In this document: piece after piece, positions 59,260 to 64,000 of the stretch | Layout: each line of letters starts with the position of its first letter | Numbering within the stretch: position 1 is the first letter of the stretch | Assembly: GCA_025961275.1 (NCBI GenBank) | Contig: JAOQNJ010000001.1 | Location: forward strand, 4,423,353 to 4,487,352 | DNA from: Providencia alcalifaciens | GTDB lineage: Bacteria; Pseudomonadota; Gammaproteobacteria; Enterobacterales; Enterobacteriaceae | Direction: 5' to 3' | Length of the DNA stretch: 64,000 nucleotides | Position numbers and translations under genes: made by a program | The notes under the pieces: generated by a model | The model's database searches: none | What the model was told of the DNA's origin: nothing | What the model saw: the letters and a program-made list of their open reading frames with translations, nothing else

Positions 59260-59946
59260 GTGAGTAAATTAAAAAATATTTCAGTCACATTACTATTGGC
59301 TAGCACCACAGGAACAGCTGTTGCATCAACAAGTAATGAAGGTTACTACAGTGCCGCTAGAGTCGCCAAGGTATGGCAAAAAGCAAATAATATGGATACC
59401 AGCAGTCGGCCAGGGATTGGTCAGTTTGTTTCTGGTGATGATAAAGATGATTTTTATGATGGCTCAATCGCTGCGGGTTACCAATATGGTAATGGTTGGC
59501 GTACTGAAGCTGAGTATACTTTCAATAAAAAAGCAGAATATACGAGTGGCTCCAGTACCTTTGCAACAAGCTTTAATCATCATAAAACTGAATCACAACG
59601 CGTAATGTTGAATGCTTATCGTGATTATGAAATCTATCATGGTATTTCAGTCTATGGCACAGTTGGTATCGGTATTGCGAAAGTAAAATCTTCTGGCTAG
59701 CAAGGGAATGTTTCTCGTCAATATGCTAGTAACACTGATACCAACTTGGCTTACTCGATCGGTGCAGGGGTCAGTTATGAACCTATCGAAAAATTGAATG
59801 TTGACTTGGGTTATCGTTACGTGGATTTAGGTAAAACTGAGAGTGGCATGAACCGTTTTGCAAATGCGCGTGGTTTACAAGATGAGCAGATGAAAGCACA
59901 TTTAAAATCACAAGAAATAGTGTTAGGCATAAGGTATTTATTTTAA
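59260..59946 (+). pseudogene. Outer-membrane beta-barrel protein, interrupted by an amber codon
   Basis: Small outer-membrane barrel of the OmpX/Opa-like kind. The GTG at 59260 follows AGGA by eight bases; a signal peptide (LLLASTTGTAVA) leads to beta strands rich in alternating aromatic residues, such as GSIAAGYQYGNGWRTEAEYTF. After GIGIAKVKSSG a TAG at 59698-59700 stops translation, but the same frame continues with QGNVSRQYASN, then AYSIGAGVSYEPIEKLNVDL, GYRYVDLG and the barrel-type C-terminus VLGIRYLF ending in Phe. Total length without the stop is about 228 residues. A CAG-to-TAG or TGG-to-TAG change would explain it. No frameshift is needed, so the lesion is recent or the codon is suppressed. 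Confidence 0.82.
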
Positions 59947-59991
59947 CAATAGCCTTGTAATGATCGTTACTCATTGAGTTTATGTCATAAA

Positions 59992-60019
59992 AAAAGGTTG
60001 GCTAATTAGCCAACCTTTT
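59992..60019. terminator. Bidirectional terminator
   Basis: Perfect 28-bp palindrome AAAAGGTTGGCTAA / TTAGCCAACCTTTT with A- and T-runs on both sides. It ends the barrel gene (plus) and gpmA (minus). Confidence 0.85.
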
Positions 60020-60042
60020 ATCTGAACAAGCTAAAAATTCGA

Positions 60043-60795
60043 TTACTTAGCTTTACCTTGATTCGCTACAGCGGCTTGTTTTGCTGCGATTTCATCTTGA
60101 TTACCCAGGTAGTAGTGTTTGATTGGTTTCATATTTTCATCAAACTCATAAACCAATGGCACTGCTGTTGGGATATTGAGGTTCAAAATCTCTTCTTCGC
60201 CTAAATTATCTAAGTATTTTACCAATGCGCGCAGTGAGTTACCGTGTGCAGCAATGATGATTTTCTCACCCGCTTCAACGCGTGGTTTGATTTCTTCTTC
60301 CCAATAAGGGATAACACGCTCGATAGTAGTTGCTAAGCTTTCAGTAACAGGTAGTTCGTTGCTTGGCAGTTTTGCATAGCGTGGGTCGTGGCCTGGGAAA
60401 CGCTCGTCTTCTTTAGTCAGCTCTGGTGGAGTGATCGCGAAACCACGACGCCATAGTTTAACTTGTTCATCACCATATTTAGCGGCAGTTTCTGATTTAT
60501 CCAGACCTTGTAGAGCACCGTAGTGACGCTCATTCAATTTCCAGCTTTTTTCAACAGGTAGCCATTGCTGATCGACCTGATCAAGGATACTCCATAGAGT
60601 ATGGATGGCACGTTTCAGAACTGAGGTATATGCGAAATCAAAGACAAAACCGTCTTCTTTCAGCAGTTGACCTGCAATTTTAGCCTCTTCACGGCCTTTT
60701 TCAGACAGCTCAACATCAGTCCAGCCAGTGAAACGATTTTCTTTATTCCACTCACTTTCACCGTGTCTTACTAAAACCAGTTTAGTTACAGCCAT
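60043..60795 (-). CDS. gpmA: 2,3-Bisphosphoglycerate-dependent phosphoglycerate mutase
   Basis: Glycolytic enzyme interconverting 3- and 2-phosphoglycerate, 250 residues. The phospho-His is in [20 protein letters not shown], the acid/base Glu and Arg in [11 protein letters not shown], and the second active His in [13 protein letters not shown]. The last residues are Ala/Lys-rich, as in the family. GGAG lies before the ATG. It is monocistronic. Confidence 0.97.
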   Translation of the reverse strand: MAVTKLVLVRHGESEWNKENRFTGWTDVELSEKGREEAKIAGQLLKEDGFVFDFAYTSVLKRAIHTLWSILDQVDQQWLPVEKSWKLNERHYGALQGLDKSETAAKYGDEQVKLWRRGFAITPPELTKEDERFPGHDPRYAKLPSNELPVTESLATTIERVIPYWEEEIKPRVEAGEKIIIAAHGNSLRALVKYLDNLGEEEILNLNIPTAVPLVYEFDENMKPIKHYYLGNQDEIAAKQAAVANQGKAK

Positions 60796-60989
60796 AGCTT
60801 AAACTCCTATCAGTACATTCAAATTAAAATCAATCAGTTCTGACTATACATTATAGGGATAGTCAATCCGAACGCTAGTCACAACTGATGTTTTACCCGA
60901 ACCAAATCAAAAAAGTGACGACAAGTTGTATTTCAAGACAAAAATTTAACCTATGAAACGGTAAAAATTTTTCTTAACGTATCGTATTT

Positions 60990-61829
60990 TTATCCAATCA
61001 GCATTTTTGCTGGATATGTGAAAAATAATAGATGCACTAGATTTAACCTGAAGTGAAACGATACAGCAAGCCATAATTTACCACTCCACATCCATGCTAA
61101 TCCATAAATAATACCCGAGAGAGTTGCAAATAGGATTAATAATGGTCCACCAGCGAAATGAACAGCGCCAAATAGCAGCGCACTAACGAAAAGAGCAAGA
61201 TAAGGGGAGCCGAACCACTGGGTTAATCGTTGTTGTAAATAACCTCGAAATAGAGCTTCTTCTGCGAGTGATACAAAAAAGAGATTGCACAGGATAAAGG
61301 CGGGAAGCCAAGCAGGAAAATGCCACTCGAAACCGAGCCCACCCGCAAGAGCTGCAATTATCAGTAAGGTAGGTACTGAAATAACAAGTAATATCCATTG
61401 CCAAGGTTTTGCATCTTTAGCGGGATGTGAAGAAAATAAGGTTGGTAAACAAAGCAGCAAAATAAACGGGATAAGGACTTTGTCGAAATTAAAGTACATT
61501 GTAAATGGAATACTTTTCTCACCGACGATGACTTTATCGAGGTATTTTAAGTTATTAAAACCAGGGAATAGATGAATAAATAGCCCGATAGTACAGGTAA
61601 CAAGAACAATTTCACTGATAATTTTTACTGTGAAGTGACTTTCGAAGCTCGATCGTATAAACCCAACAACGGCAATACCCGCCAAGAGTATGATCGCTGG
61701 CCAGCTCAATACATCAGTAAAAAAAGCTAATACAGTATCGAGTAACAGCAAAAGTATAGCGATTAATCGATGTGTTGCGAGAGCGCCAAGTGAAGATGCC
61801 AATACATACCAAACCATAATTATACCCAT
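60990..61829 (-). CDS. CPBP family intramembrane metalloprotease
   Basis: Polytopic membrane protein of the CPBP (CAAX protease and bacteriocin-processing, Abi) family, 279 residues with about eight helices. The catalytic motifs are visible in the C-terminal half: EEALFRGYLQQRL (motif 1), LFGAVHFAGG (motif 2, F-x3-H) and a final FHFRLN (H-x3-N). The ATG at 61829 or the ATG at 61817 (MVWYVLAS) may be used. Its role, in prenyl-protein or bacteriocin-related processing, is unknown here, and no bacteriocin genes are nearby. Confidence 0.82.
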   Translation of the reverse strand: MGIIMVWYVLASSLGALATHRLIAILLLLLDTVLAFFTDVLSWPAIILLAGIAVVGFIRSSFESHFTVKIISEIVLVTCTIGLFIHLFPGFNNLKYLDKVIVGEKSIPFTMYFNFDKVLIPFILLLCLPTLFSSHPAKDAKPWQWILLVISVPTLLIIAALAGGLGFEWHFPAWLPAFILCNLFFVSLAEEALFRGYLQQRLTQWFGSPYLALFVSALLFGAVHFAGGPLLILFATLSGIIYGLAWMWSGKLWLAVSFHFRLNLVHLLFFTYPAKMLIG

Positions 61830-62002
61830 GAAATATTTTAATGATTAATTGCAGTGTAGTTTAATGTTTTTCATTGTTTTTCCGAGATAAAACTTAATTA
61901 ATTAGATATTGATAATTAATAAAGGTATATAAAAAATATTATTAATTAATGGCTTGATGATTTTCATTATTGATGAAATTAATTAATCAATAGATTGAAA
62001 AC

Positions 62003-62035
62003 AACCGATAAACAACTTTAAATTGCTTATCGGTT
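62003..62035 (-). terminator. modF terminator
   Basis: AACCGATAA at 62003-62011 pairs with TTATCGGTT at 62027-62035. On the minus strand TTGTTTTC follows. It lies just after the modF stop codon. Confidence 0.6.
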
Positions 62036-62041
62036 AGAGTA

Positions 62042-63529
62042 TTACGGCTTTACTTCTTGCGTTACATCTTCAATATCATAACGATATTTACCATTATCTG
62101 GCACGAACGTTAATCGATGTGTGATACATGCAGGAGCATCTTCTTGGTGATGAGTAACAAACAGTAATTGTGTTGAACCTTGGTTCAGCATCACATCAAT
62201 AAATCGAAGTACTAATAAGCGATTTAAGCCATCAAGCCCTTGTAATGGTTCATCTAAAATGAGGACGGACGGGTGTTTCACTAATGCACGCGCGATCAGC
62301 ACCAAACGCTGCTGTCCCCATGACAAACTATGGAAAGGTTGTTGCGCCGTTTGTGCAGGGAAACCTAATAGTGCTAACCACTCATGAGCCAGTTGCACTT
62401 GACGATCAGAAGGTGTTTGATACAGGCCAATTGAGTCATGAAAGCCTGAAATGATCACATTAAGTACACTCGTCGACACTCGATATTCTTGATGGATACT
62501 ATTACTGACATAGCCAATATGGCGTTTAATATCCCAAATCGTTTCTCCCGTTCCTCTGCGACGCCCAAATAGCGTTAAATCGTTGCTGTATCCTTGCGGG
62601 TGATCGCCGGTGATTAAGCTTAATAATGTCGATTTTCCTGCGCCATTTTCACCAATAATTTGCCAGTGTTCGTTCGCGTTAACTTGCCAATTTAATCCAT
62701 GCAAAATAGGTTTATCGTTGTAGCTAATAATGCCATTTTTCAAGATAACTCTGGGGATATCATCAGGTAGAGTGTCTTGAAGTGTCGGATCTTCGGTTTC
62801 TGGAATGGTGAGCTGCTTAATTTTTTCACTATGTTGAAGCTGGCTGATTAGCGTGTTAGCAAGTACTGACTCGCGATCTCCTGAAAGAGTCAGTTTACAA
62901 TCAACCAATACGCCCATGTTTTCAATGAAATCGGGAAGTTCATCAAAGCGGTTAAGTATTAAAATCAGTGTTAACCCTTTTTCTGACAAGCTGTATAACA
63001 ACTCACTTAGGCTATTTCTGGAATAAACATCGAGTCCATCAAAGGGTTCATCAAGTACGAGTAAATCAGGCTCTCCCATTAATGCTTGGCACATTAAAAC
63101 TTTGCGCGTTTCCCCAGTAGATAGATATTTAAACCGCCTAGAAAGTAAATCGCTGATACCAAATTTAGCTGCTAGTTTTAAGCAGTAGTCATTATCTTTG
63201 TGATTGAGTTGAATGATTTCAGCAGCGGTATAACCGGTATCCTCCTCATTTTCACTGACTAAGTCTGTATTATTACGCTGCCATTCATCATTTATAATTT
63301 TTTGTAATTGCTCGAACGAGAGGCGAACGTGGGAAATAAAGGTATTTTCAACAATGCCGGATAAAGGTTTGAGCTCCCCTGAGAGTACTTTTGCAAGTGA
63401 GGATTTACCGCTACCATTAGCGCCAATAAATGCCCAGCTTTCATGTTTGTTAATGACCAATTCAGGAATATCAAGTGTTTGTCTGTCACTCAGCCTAAAG
63501 CTACTGTGACGTAGAGTGATGGTGCTCAT
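62042..63529 (-). CDS. modF: Molybdate-linked double ABC ATPase ModF
   Basis: Cytoplasmic protein with two fused ABC ATPase domains, encoded with modE and associated with molybdate metabolism; its precise role is unresolved. The 495-residue product has Walker A in each half (GANGSGKSSLA and GENGAGKSTLLS), ABC signatures YLSTGETRKVLMC and SLSWGQQRLVLIA, and Walker B LVLDEPFDGLD and LILDEPLQGLD. The ATG at 63529 follows AAGGAAG; the open frame extends 21 codons upstream without a ribosome site into the ERIC element. The gene continues the modE-modF order of E. coli, but with a longer gap. Confidence 0.94.
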   Translation of the reverse strand: MSTITLRHSSFRLSDRQTLDIPELVINKHESWAFIGANGSGKSSLAKVLSGELKPLSGIVENTFISHVRLSFEQLQKIINDEWQRNNTDLVSENEEDTGYTAAEIIQLNHKDNDYCLKLAAKFGISDLLSRRFKYLSTGETRKVLMCQALMGEPDLLVLDEPFDGLDVYSRNSLSELLYSLSEKGLTLILILNRFDELPDFIENMGVLVDCKLTLSGDRESVLANTLISQLQHSEKIKQLTIPETEDPTLQDTLPDDIPRVILKNGIISYNDKPILHGLNWQVNANEHWQIIGENGAGKSTLLSLITGDHPQGYSNDLTLFGRRRGTGETIWDIKRHIGYVSNSIHQEYRVSTSVLNVIISGFHDSIGLYQTPSDRQVQLAHEWLALLGFPAQTAQQPFHSLSWGQQRLVLIARALVKHPSVLILDEPLQGLDGLNRLLVLRFIDVMLNQGSTQLLFVTHHQEDAPACITHRLTFVPDNGKYRYDIEDVTQEVKP

Positions 63530-63547
63530 ATATCTTCCTTTAATATT

Positions 63548-63688
63548 TATGCCCTTCCTACCTCGAACCGCAGCGTTGTTGACTACTTTCACTCACGCCA
63601 GTCACATACTCATGTATGCTCCTAACCTTGTTTACTAATATAGCTTCATTTGTCGCCTAGCTGCTGTAGTTCGAATTAGTTAATGTAT
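63548..63688. repeat. ERIC-like element between modE and modF
   Basis: About 140 bp, diverged: ATGCCCTTCCTACCTCGAAC on the left, core AGTCACATACTCATGTATGCTCC, right end GTAGTTCGAATTAGTTAATG. A short insertion after the core explains the extra length. It lies between modE and modF on the transcribed side. Confidence 0.7.
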
Positions 63689-63873
63689 AACCTCGGTGTT
63701 TCAAATCATCATTAGCTAGCGGTTAGGGATATTTTTTATTTACCTTGTCTTCCCCACAAATAATCATGATTAAGAATAAAGTCAATCATTCACTAAAAAA
63801 GGAACATAAAAAAGAGTAAGTACTTACCTATTAATCGACGTCAGAGTGAAAATAGATAAGCACTGAAGGGTTA

Positions 63874-64000
63874 TTAACACAGTGTGGCGATAATCACTTG
63901 ATCAGCATTAAACAGTGCAGTGATATCATCGTTAAGACTAAGCTGTTGGCTATCAACATCTTGATTATTCAATGTTGAGCATAGTGTTTCCCCACCCGTT
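63874..64000 (-). CDS. modE: Molybdate-responsive regulator ModE (3' end only)
   Basis: Only the last 41 codons are in the window. The frame ends DDITALFNADQVIIATLC and stop, which resembles the end of the second molybdate-binding (MOP) repeat of ModE. Its position directly upstream of modF supports this. ModE represses the modABC transporter operon when molybdate is bound. The DNA-binding N-terminus lies outside the window. Confidence 0.8.
   Translation of the reverse strand, partial: TGGETLCSTLNNQDVDSQQLSLNDDITALFNADQVIIATLC

Noticed and set aside
60990-61829. CPBP protein as part of a bacteriocin or abortive-infection system
   Set aside because: No bacteriocin precursor, immunity or defence partner gene is adjacent; gpmA and modF flank it as ordinary core genes.
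63530-63592. N-terminal extension of ModF
   Set aside because: The 21 codons lie in ERIC-like DNA without a ribosome site, while AAGGAAG precedes the ATG at 63529.

Overview
The window looks like chromosomal DNA from a low-GC member of the Morganellaceae (Enterobacterales), most probably Providencia. The backbone order gltA / sdhCDAB-sucABCD / cydABX-ybgE / ybgC-tolQRA-tolB-pal-cpoB / tRNA-Lys / nadA-pnuC-aroG / gpmA / modF-modE is the enterobacterial core order. The AT-rich composition, the PhoN-type class A acid phosphatase, the type II diaminopimelate dehydrogenase and many ERIC repeats fit Providencia. The species assignment is inference; no database was searched.

Layout. 1-3 kb: end of a btsT-yjiX-yjiA pyruvate-uptake operon. 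3.2-6.1 kb (minus): L-cysteine desulfidase cyuA and a MATE exporter. 6.6-13.6 kb: accessory metabolism, with ddh, an unknown membrane protein, a two-gene set matching the two halves of plant Tm-1 (UPF0261 plus a TIM-barrel protein) with a divergent TetR regulator and two palindromic operators, a GNAT and an AbrB-family membrane protein. 13.6-15.8 kb: yacC and cueO, the latter behind a CueR-type promoter with a 19-bp spacer. 16.1-23 kb (minus): a kdpFABC-kdpD locus that appears to be decaying. kdpA has an in-frame stop, kdpB a one-base frameshift in an 8-base homopolymer, kdpD lacks its ATPase domain, and kdpE is absent. 23.4-26.8 kb: ybfA, ybgI, an MFS exporter and a divergent AraC regulator.

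26.8-48.1 kb is the respiratory and envelope core: citrate synthase, succinate dehydrogenase, the 2-oxoglutarate dehydrogenase E1/E2 and succinyl-CoA synthetase genes, cytochrome bd oxidase with the small CydX subunit, then the Tol-Pal system. An FNR-like and an ArcA-like site lie upstream of cydA.

48.2-52.5 kb: three identical tRNA-Lys(UUU) genes, a 19-nt copy of the tRNA 3' end, and an accessory segment between the tRNAs and nadA. It holds a small AT-rich protein with a possible His/Cys dyad, the acid phosphatase, an ANT(6)-like nucleotidyltransferase and a tandem ERIC array with a 125-bp period. 52.5-56.1 kb: nadA (NadR-like operator), pnuC, aroG. 56.1-60 kb: AT-rich accessory genes, including a 513-residue protein of unknown function with degenerate helical repeats, a membrane protein and an outer-membrane barrel gene broken by an amber codon. 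60-64 kb (minus): gpmA, a CPBP-family membrane protein, modF and the 3' end of modE.

The most interesting unexplained items are the 513-residue repeat protein, the small putative clan-CD-like protein beside the tRNA array, the Tm-1-like pair with its operators, and the multiply broken kdp locus. No complete new multi-gene defence or mobile system could be demonstrated from sequence alone.
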